Program-made: the position numbers and the translations under genes
Notes under the pieces: model-generated
The model's database searches: none
What the model was told of the DNA's origin: nothing
Seen by the model: the letters and a program-made list of their open reading frames with translations, nothing else
Shown here: positions 54,085 to 62,282 of the stretch, in pieces
How the letters are laid out: each line of letters opens with the position of its first letter
How positions within the stretch are numbered: position 1 is the stretch's first letter
NCBI RefSeq assembly: GCF_902810445.1
Contig: NZ_LR778175.1
Location: forward strand, 496,001-560,000
Origin: Candidatus Nitrosacidococcus tergens
Lineage (GTDB): Bacteria > Pseudomonadota > Gammaproteobacteria > Nitrosococcales > Nitrosococcaceae
DNA: 64,000 nt
Reading direction: 5' to 3'

Positions 54085-56733
54085 TTAATTCATTTTCAAA
54101 CTTTTTAATGTAATTTCTTGTACATCTTTAGACAAATTTGGACTGCGAGAGATTTGCTCCAACTGATCTTTCATTAATGTTTGCCGTTTTGGATCATAGC
54201 GTTTCCAAAAACTAAAGATACTTACAAGGCGTGCTGCAATTTGTGGATTAAGCGGATCTAATTTACAAATATATTCTCCGAGAAATTTATAGCCATTTCC
54301 ACTAGGATGATGAAAATTAACAAGATTATTTTGGCAAAATGTTCCAATTAAGGCACGTACTTTATTAGGATTAGTTAGTTTAAAGGCAGAGTGACCGCTA
54401 AGCTGTTCTACAATCTCAAAAGTATCATCACGTTTAGCACTAGCCTGAATACTGAGCCACTTATCCATCACTAAAGAATCTTGTTTCCACCGCTCATAAA
54501 ATATACTTAGTGCTGATTCTCTTTCAGTGCTTTTTGTATCTGCTAGATAGCTTAAAGCAGCAATGCTATCGGTCATATTATCTGCTGTTTTAAACTGATG
54601 AAAACAGCGTTGATGAATTTCCGTTTCATCTAGCATCATCAGATAGCCAAGACATATATTGCGTAAAGTACGTCTTGCTACTTCTTGTGGGTTAAAAGAG
54701 TACGGTTTTTCTGAAGTAAGCTGATGATAAATAGTATTAAAATAATCTTTTAAGCTGTGCGCCAATGTTTTTCTTAAAAAGGTTCTCGCTTGATAAAGCG
54801 CTTCAGGGTCAATTACTTCCATAAACTCAGAGAGATAATGCTCTGAAGGAAGAATAAGCAGTTGGGCAATAAATGATTGATTATCTGTTTTATAATTTTC
54901 TAAAAACTTTGCTATGGCTTCTATAAAAATAGAAGATACCTTAAGAAGGTTACCTTCCTGATAGTCCTTAGTAAGGCTTAGAATTATTTTTACTGCAAGT
55001 TGTTGGCCAGCTTCCCAACGATTAAAGGAATCATTGTCATAGGCTAGTAGAAAACAACGCTCCTTATCGCTTAATTCAAAATGAAGTTTGACAGGAGCGG
55101 AAAATCCACGTAGTAGGGAAGGAGTTGGACTCATAGATATATTTTCAAAAGTAAAGGTTTCTTCTTGGTTTTTTATCTCAAGAGTTTGAGTACCTTTAAT
55201 CCTATTGTTTTCCCCTACAAGCTGTAAGGGAATATCCTTACCTTGGGAATCTAATAAACCTATGGTTAGAGGCAAATGAAACGGCTTTTTATAGGGCTGA
55301 TCCGGGGTAGGTGGGCAAGCTTGTTTTATTTTTAGGCTATAGGTTTGCTGATCGGCATCGTAACTACTTTGCACATGAAGCTCTGGGGTACCTGCCTGAC
55401 TATACCAAAGGCGAAATTGAGAGAAATCCACTTGATTGGCGTCTTCTAAAGCTTTGACAAAATCATCGGTGGTAACTGCCTGCCCATTATGGCGTTCAAA
55501 ATAAAGATCGGTACCCTTACGAAAACCAGTTTCTCCAAGTAAAGTATGGAGCATTCGTACTACTTCTGCTCCTTTTTCATAAATGGTGACGGTATAGAAA
55601 TTATTGATTTCTTCATAGGATTCAGGGCGAACTGGATGTGCCATAGGACCTGCATCTTCTCGAAACTGATAAGTACGGAGACGATTAACATCTTCAATGC
55701 GTTTCACTACGGAGCCACTCTGGCTAGCGCTAAACTGTTGATCTCGAAAAACAGTAAATCCCTCTTTAAGGCTTAATTGAAACCAATCTCGGCAAGTGAC
55801 TCGATTACCAGACCAGTTATGAAAATACTCATGACCAATCACGCCTTCAATATATTGATAATCTGTATCAGTTGCAGTTTCAGGGTTCGCTAGAACAAAC
55901 TTGGAATTAAAGATATTTAATCCTTTATTTTCCATAGCACCCATATTGAAATCATCCACTGCCACAATCATATAATTATCTAAATCATATTCTCGACCAT
56001 AGACTTGTTCATCCCAAGCCATAGATCGTTTTAATGAGGCCATGGCATAGGTACATTTTTCAATATTATGGGGCTGTACGTAAATAGATAAATTAACTTC
56101 TCGTCTGGATAAAGTTATAAACTTGTCTTGAATACTGGATAATTTACCTGCAACCAGAGCGAATAGATAGGAAGGTTTTGGAAAAGGATCCTGCCATATA
56201 GCAAAATGTTCTCCGTTTTCTTTATCTCCTTGATCAATTAAATTTCCATTAGAAAGTAATACTGGGTATTTTTCCTTATTTCCAATAATAGTTGTAGTAT
56301 AAGTTGCCATTACGTCAGGGCAATCTAGGAAATAGGTGATCCTTCGAAATCCTTCCGCTTCACATTGGGTACAAAAATTTCCCTCTGAAACATAAAGCCC
56401 AGAGAGGGTAGTATTCTTTTGAGGATAGATTTTAGTTTCTATTTCTAGAATAAAATAATCAGGTACCTGATGTAAGGTAAGGGATTCAGAGTTTATCTGA
56501 TAAGCACTCTCTGTAAGTAGCTGTCCATTAAGCTGAATAGAGAGTAATTTAAGTGCTTCCCCATGTAAAATAAGAGGAGTTTTTTTTCCTAGAGAACGAG
56601 TAATACTCAGCTTAGAATAAACCCTAGTGTGCTCCTCACCAAGATAAAAAGATAAATGAACGGTTTTAATTTGATAGTCTGGGGGACAATAATCTTTTAA
56701 ATAAACAGTTTTATTTATTTTACCCTCAGACAT
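54085..56733 (-). CDS. pepN: Aminopeptidase N
   Basis: An 882-residue M1 zinc aminopeptidase, the usual bacterial PepN length. The substrate-binding GAMENKG is at 265-271, the zinc motif HEYFH at 301-305, and KEGFTVFRDQQFS with the third ligand follows. It removes N-terminal residues in the cytoplasm during peptide turnover. It is 64 bases downstream of phnW on the same strand, with no clear terminator between, and 14 bases upstream of the M48 protease. Its role is general; the link to the phosphonate genes is probably only positional. Confidence 0.97.
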   Translation of the reverse strand: MSEGKINKTVYLKDYCPPDYQIKTVHLSFYLGEEHTRVYSKLSITRSLGKKTPLILHGEALKLLSIQLNGQLLTESAYQINSESLTLHQVPDYFILEIETKIYPQKNTTLSGLYVSEGNFCTQCEAEGFRRITYFLDCPDVMATYTTTIIGNKEKYPVLLSNGNLIDQGDKENGEHFAIWQDPFPKPSYLFALVAGKLSSIQDKFITLSRREVNLSIYVQPHNIEKCTYAMASLKRSMAWDEQVYGREYDLDNYMIVAVDDFNMGAMENKGLNIFNSKFVLANPETATDTDYQYIEGVIGHEYFHNWSGNRVTCRDWFQLSLKEGFTVFRDQQFSASQSGSVVKRIEDVNRLRTYQFREDAGPMAHPVRPESYEEINNFYTVTIYEKGAEVVRMLHTLLGETGFRKGTDLYFERHNGQAVTTDDFVKALEDANQVDFSQFRLWYSQAGTPELHVQSSYDADQQTYSLKIKQACPPTPDQPYKKPFHLPLTIGLLDSQGKDIPLQLVGENNRIKGTQTLEIKNQEETFTFENISMSPTPSLLRGFSAPVKLHFELSDKERCFLLAYDNDSFNRWEAGQQLAVKIILSLTKDYQEGNLLKVSSIFIEAIAKFLENYKTDNQSFIAQLLILPSEHYLSEFMEVIDPEALYQARTFLRKTLAHSLKDYFNTIYHQLTSEKPYSFNPQEVARRTLRNICLGYLMMLDETEIHQRCFHQFKTADNMTDSIAALSYLADTKSTERESALSIFYERWKQDSLVMDKWLSIQASAKRDDTFEIVEQLSGHSAFKLTNPNKVRALIGTFCQNNLVNFHHPSGNGYKFLGEYICKLDPLNPQIAARLVSIFSFWKRYDPKRQTLMKDQLEQISRSPNLSKDVQEITLKSLKMN

Positions 56734-56797
56734 GATAACCTCTCTTAAATTAAAACAACCATAAATAGCTAACTTAAGTTATAAGTAGTGCTACTAT

Positions 56798-57871
56798 TTA
56801 AATAAATTTAATCTTTTTTACTGCCATGATAAACTGTTGCATATCTTGAATAGTAATTGCACCCATGGTAGCTACTCGAAAAATCTTAGTATTTAACTTC
56901 CCTTGACCTGCATAAATAATAAATCCACGTTTTTTTAATTGATCATGTAAGGATTGGTACGCAAGGGTTTCTGGAAGATGATAGGAATGCAGTACACAGG
57001 AAGAATCTTTGCGAGAAAGCAGGGGTTTAATGCCAAGTTGCTTAAATTCTTGCTCTACAAGATTACCTAGTTGCCGATAGTGACTTCTTCTAGCATGCCA
57101 ACCACCTAAATCCGTAAACTCTTGTAAAGCTTCGTGTAGAACATAAAAAGACTGAACCGCAGGGGTAAAAGGCGTACCTCGCTGATCTTGTTCCTGACAA
57201 TAGGAGGCTAAATCTAAATAAAAGCTCCGTTTCAGGGGAGTTTCAGGAAAGCTATCTCGTCGTACTATCACAAAGGCAGCACCCGGAGCACCGTGGAGAC
57301 ACTTATTCGCCGTAGCAGCAAGCCCACTGATTCCCCAATGATCAAAAGAGATCAACTCTGCACCAAAGCTGCTTACTCCATCAACTAAAAGCTGAACTCC
57401 TATTTGCTGACAAATTCTACCAATTGTTTCTAAAGAATTGAGCCGTCCTGTTGTAGTTTCATGATGAATAACTGCTACATGGGTAATTTTAGGATCTTTT
57501 TTCAGAGTTTGTTCTAATTGATCAAAGTTAATTTCTTCTCCCCAGCTATGGGATAAAGTAATATGTTTTATTTTATGAATTTTAGCAATTTTAGTAATTC
57601 GCTCACCATAAATTCCATTTTCAATAATCAATAATTTTCCTTGGGTAGGAACAAGACTACTGATCATTGCCTCTACAGCAGCAGTGCCTGAACCACTTAG
57701 CAATACTGCTGCCCACTTTTCAGGATTAAGCTTATAAGCTGCTAGTAACTGTTTTTTGATTTCATCTTGAAGATCAAAAAATTCAGATTCTCGATGGCAT
57801 AAATCAGGGCCTAAAAAAGCTTTTCTTACTCGATGACTTAAATTAACAGGACCTGGATTAAGTAAAATCAT
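56798..57871 (-). CDS. phnW: 2-Aminoethylphosphonate-pyruvate transaminase-like enzyme
   Basis: A 357-residue class V aminotransferase. It has LLNPGPVNLSHRVRKAFLGPDLCHRESEF at the start, SGSGTAAVEAMISSLV for phosphate binding, HHETTTGRLN, and the PLP lysine in ATANKCLHGAPGAAF. These match PhnW-like enzymes that interconvert phosphonoacetaldehyde and 2-aminoethylphosphonate (AEP). Placed after PEP mutase and phosphonopyruvate decarboxylase, the direction here should be AEP synthesis. It is six bases after the decarboxylase gene. A different class V transaminase is possible but less likely in this setting. Confidence 0.92.
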   Translation of the reverse strand: MILLNPGPVNLSHRVRKAFLGPDLCHRESEFFDLQDEIKKQLLAAYKLNPEKWAAVLLSGSGTAAVEAMISSLVPTQGKLLIIENGIYGERITKIAKIHKIKHITLSHSWGEEINFDQLEQTLKKDPKITHVAVIHHETTTGRLNSLETIGRICQQIGVQLLVDGVSSFGAELISFDHWGISGLAATANKCLHGAPGAAFVIVRRDSFPETPLKRSFYLDLASYCQEQDQRGTPFTPAVQSFYVLHEALQEFTDLGGWHARRSHYRQLGNLVEQEFKQLGIKPLLSRKDSSCVLHSYHLPETLAYQSLHDQLKKRGFIIYAGQGKLNTKIFRVATMGAITIQDMQQFIMAVKKIKFI

Positions 57872-57877
57872 AAATAT

Positions 57878-59029
57878 TTATTTACATTTTGAAATGTAGG
57901 TCATTAATCGCCTAGTAGTTTCCTCTGGACTAAGTTTAGGGCGGGGAAGGTGATCCACTGTACCAGAGTGTATTTTAATTTGAGCAAACTTAGGACCTTT
58001 AGTTGTCTTATGGGCAAATAGTTGATCCAATAGGGTAACCTCATTTCCTGATAAAGCTATTTCATAACCACAACTGCTTGCTATATTGGCAAAGGAGAAG
58101 TTACCTGATATGGTTGCTTGAGATCCAGTAGAGTCATGTACTTCATTGTCTAGTAATATATGGGTAAAATTTGGTTGTCCATATGTACCTACAGTAGCAA
58201 AGTTTCCCATCCGCATTAGAGCAGCACCATCTCCATCAATGACAATAACTTGTAAATCTGGGCGAGTAAGGGAAATACCTAGCCCTAGAGAAGAAGCACA
58301 TCCCATGGAACCTACCATATATAGCTGATTCTCTCTGTCTTCTAGGGCGAATAATTCACGCCCAGTATAACCAGTGGTAGCAATCACTACACTGTTCTCT
58401 TTAGGCATTTGCGTATGAAGATGGCTAAGTATTTCATTTCGGGAATGAACTGGAGCAGCTAAAGGAAAATTTATGGGTGCTGCTTTATTTAATATTCGAT
58501 GAGGAATACCACCACCACTTGCTCCATAGGGGGCAATAGAGTCTTTGCATACTACTAAAGCATAGGGGCGTCTTTGTTCTTTTATATAATAAGTAGCACG
58601 CTCAAGTGTAGGTTGAATTTGTGGGATTTCTTGAGGAAAATACTCCCAAGGAATCTTCATTGACTCTAATAAAGAGCCAGTAATTCTGCCCATTAACTCA
58701 TGCTGGGGCTCATCTTTAAGATCAGGGTCTCCTCTTAGGGTAACAATTAATAAAATGGGAATACAAAATGTATGATTAAGAGAAGTTAGCGGATTAATTG
58801 CATTGCCTAGGCCAGAGTTTTGCATCATTGCTACTGCAGGTTGTCCTGCTAGATAAGCTCCTGATGCTATTGCTACGGCATCCCCTTCATTTGTTGCAGA
58901 AATATAGTTTATATCATCTCGAGCAATTACATGATTAATAAAGGGAGTTAAAAACGAGCAGGGTACTCCTGCATAGGAATAGTAACCAAACTTTTGTGCC
59001 CGATCGATAAATTCATGTGCTTCTATCAT
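57878..59029 (-). CDS. ppd: Phosphonopyruvate decarboxylase
   Basis: A 383-residue thiamine-diphosphate enzyme that drives phosphonate synthesis forward by converting phosphonopyruvate to phosphonoacetaldehyde. The N-terminal half has YSYAGVPCSFLTPFIN and the ATNEGDAVAIASG region with the ThDP-activating glutamate. The C-terminal half has VIDGDGAALMRMGNFATVG and a DNEVHDSTGSQ segment, typical of Ppd and sulfopyruvate decarboxylase. The neighbours make the phosphonate substrate clear. It is 19 bases after the PEP mutase gene and six before phnW. Confidence 0.94.
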   Translation of the reverse strand: MIEAHEFIDRAQKFGYYSYAGVPCSFLTPFINHVIARDDINYISATNEGDAVAIASGAYLAGQPAVAMMQNSGLGNAINPLTSLNHTFCIPILLIVTLRGDPDLKDEPQHELMGRITGSLLESMKIPWEYFPQEIPQIQPTLERATYYIKEQRRPYALVVCKDSIAPYGASGGGIPHRILNKAAPINFPLAAPVHSRNEILSHLHTQMPKENSVVIATTGYTGRELFALEDRENQLYMVGSMGCASSLGLGISLTRPDLQVIVIDGDGAALMRMGNFATVGTYGQPNFTHILLDNEVHDSTGSQATISGNFSFANIASSCGYEIALSGNEVTLLDQLFAHKTTKGPKFAQIKIHSGTVDHLPRPKLSPEETTRRLMTYISKCK

Positions 59030-59048
59030 GGAAATATATTTCCTTTAA

Positions 59049-60710
59049 TTACTGATAACCATGGGCAAAATCTCCAGCCCGTGCTAAATCCTCAATATTA
59101 TTGATATCTAGCCAATGCCCGTTAATATATAACACTCGAATAGGGAAACCTTTATCGATTAAATAATTTAATAAATCTGGAATAGTAAGCTGTAAAAAAT
59201 CTTCCCGTTTTACTAATTCATCAAGTGCACTTAATACCCAATTTCGTCCTTCATCTACTACCCGCATCATTCCAACCCAATACCCATTAGGTTTGATGTT
59301 TGCTTTGCTACTATTTTGATAAGTTTCAATTCTAGTTAAATACACTTCTTGGCTAAATAGAGAGCGATCATCTGACTTTGAGCAAAACGCAATATCTTTA
59401 ATGTGATATTTTTGTGAGCTTGGAAACATGGAATCTACCACAGTGATAATTTTTCCGGACATATGACATAAATCCCGTAGAATATAGCTACGAAAGAGTA
59501 AATCTCCATAAGTAATTATAGTGTCATTAGAAAGCGACTTAAGCGCACAGTGAAGAGAGTAGAGCTCATTGCTATGGGTATAGGTGTCATTATGTACTAA
59601 AGAAATTCCTTTTACGGTAATGGATTCTGGCTTGTAACCAGTTACTACGGTAATATTGTTGATCTGTTGGTGCTTAAATTTATCTACTAAGCGCCGTAAT
59701 AAAGAAATACCTGCAATAGGTAGCATAACCTTTGGATATTCACTTGTGACTGCTTCTAATCCCTCTCCTTGACTAGCAGCTAGTACAATTGCATTGATTT
59801 CATTAGACGATTTGCAATAGCGTTTCTCTGCAGTAAGTAATTCATCAGCACCTTGTAAGCGGAAAATTTCACTTACTGAAGCAACTTGATCCTCGATATT
59901 AACTAAGGTTTCAGTTTTATGAATTTCCTTAGCTATTTTAGCCATAGAAGCAGCCGCTGCCCTAATAAGGTGGTTAGCCCAAATAACAATACTGATATTT
60001 GCAGTGCGAAATACTTCTGTTGGTGTACTATAGTACTTAGTAGGTATGATAATTAAGGGAGCACGATTAGCCCATTCATTAACAAATGCTAAAATTTCAT
60101 CTGCTTGAGATAGCTTACTATGGATTAAAATACCATCGGCACCTGCTCGATGATAGGCTTCTGCACGGTGCAGTGCTTCATCTAGCCCCCAACCAGCAAT
60201 AAGGGCTTCTACCCGTGCAATAATAGAAAAATCTGGGTGATACTGGGAATCTTTGCCTGCTTTAATTTTTCCACAAAATTCATCGATATTAGCTAAGGGT
60301 TGTCTCTCTCCGCCAATAAAACTATTGGTTTTAGGGAAAATCTTATCTTCAATACACACGCCAGCAATTTCTCTTTGTTCTAGTTTTTTTACTAGCCGTC
60401 GTAAATTATTAAAATTTCCATAACCCGTATCTCCATCCAAAAGAATAGGAATTTGAGTGGCATCAGACATAAATTCTAGTATGTCTACTACCTGAGTCCA
60501 ACTTGCTTCATTATTGTCCCTTACCCCAAATTGGGTAGAAAGGGCAAGCCCACTTGCCCAAATTCCTTTGAAGCCAGCCTCCTCTACAATACGTGCACTT
60601 AACCCATTGTGGGCTTCTAGTAAAAATTCTGTTTGGTGAGAATTTAATAAAGTTCTTAACCGGGTAAATTTCGAAGCTTGAGGAGTTGGAATAGGTAGTA
60701 AAGTATCCAT
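59049..60710 (-). CDS. Phosphoenolpyruvate mutase fused to a nucleotidyltransferase domain
   Basis: A 553-residue two-domain protein. Residues about 15-290 are PEP mutase, which forms the C-P bond by rearranging PEP to phosphonopyruvate; the diagnostic EDKIFPKTNS is at 121-130 and DGDTGYGN at 92-99. Residues about 305-553 are an NTP-transferase domain (AIVLAASQGEGLEAVTSEYPKVMLP). Its glycine-rich loop has Ser and Gly where the classical form has Gly and Arg, so activity is uncertain. In related fusions this domain makes CMP-phosphonates. The next gene upstream is a stand-alone nucleotidyltransferase with a classical loop, and the decarboxylase follows after 19 bases. Confidence 0.93.
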   Translation of the reverse strand: MDTLLPIPTPQASKFTRLRTLLNSHQTEFLLEAHNGLSARIVEEAGFKGIWASGLALSTQFGVRDNNEASWTQVVDILEFMSDATQIPILLDGDTGYGNFNNLRRLVKKLEQREIAGVCIEDKIFPKTNSFIGGERQPLANIDEFCGKIKAGKDSQYHPDFSIIARVEALIAGWGLDEALHRAEAYHRAGADGILIHSKLSQADEILAFVNEWANRAPLIIIPTKYYSTPTEVFRTANISIVIWANHLIRAAAASMAKIAKEIHKTETLVNIEDQVASVSEIFRLQGADELLTAEKRYCKSSNEINAIVLAASQGEGLEAVTSEYPKVMLPIAGISLLRRLVDKFKHQQINNITVVTGYKPESITVKGISLVHNDTYTHSNELYSLHCALKSLSNDTIITYGDLLFRSYILRDLCHMSGKIITVVDSMFPSSQKYHIKDIAFCSKSDDRSLFSQEVYLTRIETYQNSSKANIKPNGYWVGMMRVVDEGRNWVLSALDELVKREDFLQLTIPDLLNYLIDKGFPIRVLYINGHWLDINNIEDLARAGDFAHGYQ

Positions 60711-60729
60711 AAAATCTTTACACTATTTT

Positions 60730-61491
60730 TTAACTAGCTTTAGGTGTGGGTTGGATATGAGGAAAGATAATCTGTTGTGCACGAGTAATATCTGCTGGAA
60801 AATCAATCTCTATCCATGGTAAGCCTGTAATATCCTCAATCCCAAAACATCGAGGATTAGCTAACAATATATCTCTTATAGCCTCTTCATGAGGCGTATC
60901 ATAATATTTGTGATCTATGTAATATTGGCAGCGATCTGCTAGTTGAGAAGCTATTTCTGCTGAAAAACGAAAAAAACCTACAGATTCACCGACAAGATCA
61001 TAGGGAATATTTTTTGAAATATTTTTTCTAAACTCTATAGGAACTCCATGACGAAGGCATACCTTTACTGGCTCTCCATCATTAATATCAACCTGGCGAT
61101 CTAGTAAAAGGCAATTATCATGAAGCGATTGCAATAATCGTTGGCAAATTTGATAATCGTAGAGTACATCTGCATCCATTAAAAGAATATCTTCTTTTAA
61201 GCGGAGATATTCTCGTAATGTCCATAGAGTGACTACGCTACCTTGATTGAAATTAGGATTATATTCAATATTAAATTGAATATGAGAAGAATAATTACCT
61301 AATACTTTCTTGATTTTATCGGCTTGATACCCTAGACCAAAAGTAATCTTTTGAATACCTAGGTATTCAAGAATAGATAAGTGCCGCACAAGTAAACTAG
61401 CTGATTCGTGGATTTTTAATAAACACTTGGGTTGATCAATATAACCTGCAAGCCGTTTGCCCCGACCAGCCGCCAAAATAATCGCACGCAC
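60730..61491 (-). CDS. Stand-alone nucleotidyltransferase
   Basis: A 253-residue NTP-transferase of the sugar/choline-phosphate type. The loop AIILAAGRGKRLAGYIDQPKCLL is complete, and the metal-binding LMDADVLYD lies near residue 110. Length and sequence pattern resemble phosphocholine cytidylyltransferases (LicC-like) and the PntC enzymes that make CMP-AEP. Its place between hpnG (20-base gap) and the PEP mutase fusion (19-base gap) suggests that it activates the phosphonate or a related phosphate for transfer to a lipid or glycan. A sugar-phosphate nucleotidyltransferase cannot be excluded. Confidence 0.82.
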   Translation of the reverse strand: MRAIILAAGRGKRLAGYIDQPKCLLKIHESASLLVRHLSILEYLGIQKITFGLGYQADKIKKVLGNYSSHIQFNIEYNPNFNQGSVVTLWTLREYLRLKEDILLMDADVLYDYQICQRLLQSLHDNCLLLDRQVDINDGEPVKVCLRHGVPIEFRKNISKNIPYDLVGESVGFFRFSAEIASQLADRCQYYIDHKYYDTPHEEAIRDILLANPRCFGIEDITGLPWIEIDFPADITRAQQIIFPHIQPTPKAS

Positions 61492-61511
61492 TATTCAAAA
61501 AGCAGCACTAG

Positions 61512-62282
61512 TTAAACTGCTAAAAGGGTAGGACCTATACAAGCAACTACTGCTTTTAGTGTAGTACGTGCTGCATGGAAATGGGTTGCAAGCTGCCATA
61601 GTTTTAGAATATCTTTAGGACGCTTAAGTAGATTTGCTAATAAAGCAAGCTTATGAATATTCCCCTCTATATTTACCGTACTTAATATGGAGCTAGGAAG
61701 GGCCATATGCGCAGGATCAACTACCGATCGAATTACTAAAAATGGAATACTCGCCTTAGTTGCAACACGAGCAATAGAAGCACTTTCCATATCTGTGGCA
61801 ACACACTGGGTTTGCTGATAGATAAGATTTTTTGTCTCAGGACAACCAAGAGTAATCTCTGTATGGTAAAGTGCATCAATAGAAAAGGTTAGCAGAGGAT
61901 CTAAGCGGTCTATGATGCGTTGCCGCCATTTATGATCCGAGTGGTAGATCTCATCTTCAGTGACTCGTATTTGTTTAGGTAGTAATAGTGTCCCAGATTT
62001 TATATGGGGTGCCAAACCACCTGCTACTCCCCAGCTAATTAGAGCTTTAGCTCCTGCTGCTACCAGAGATTCGGCAGCTAATTGGGCACGCTTAGATCCT
62101 ATACCAGAGAGTTGTAAATATAAAGATTCAGATAAACGAATACTTCCTTTAGGATAAAGATTTTTACTAGTAAGACAACGCCCTTCCGAAGGAAGGGCAG
62201 CAATGATTCCTGTATTAATAGAAGCAGTGGATAATATCTCAGTTTCTATTGGATCATGATTTAAACTAGAAGCAACTAGCAT
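61512..62282 (-). CDS. hpnG: HpnG-type hopanoid nucleosidase/phosphorylase
   Basis: A 256-residue member of the MTA/SAH-nucleosidase and purine phosphorylase superfamily. It has GVAGGLAPHIKSGTLLLPKQI and TDMESASIARVA, the metal-free ribose-binding block with the catalytic-type acid. HpnG acts after HpnH: it removes adenine from adenosylhopane to give a ribosyl or phosphoribosyl hopane. The gene overlaps the squalene-hopene cyclase gene by seven bases, which strongly supports a hopanoid role over methionine salvage. A stand-alone MTA nucleosidase is the alternative. Confidence 0.85.
   Translation of the reverse strand: MLVASSLNHDPIETEILSTASINTGIIAALPSEGRCLTSKNLYPKGSIRLSESLYLQLSGIGSKRAQLAAESLVAAGAKALISWGVAGGLAPHIKSGTLLLPKQIRVTEDEIYHSDHKWRQRIIDRLDPLLTFSIDALYHTEITLGCPETKNLIYQQTQCVATDMESASIARVATKASIPFLVIRSVVDPAHMALPSSILSTVNIEGNIHKLALLANLLKRPKDILKLWQLATHFHAARTTLKAVVACIGPTLLAV

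Noticed and set aside
54085..57871. pepN and the M48 protease as dedicated parts of the phosphonate system
   Set aside because: PepN and LoiP-type proteases are general housekeeping enzymes. The 64-base gap after phnW is larger than those inside the cluster, so the link is likely positional.
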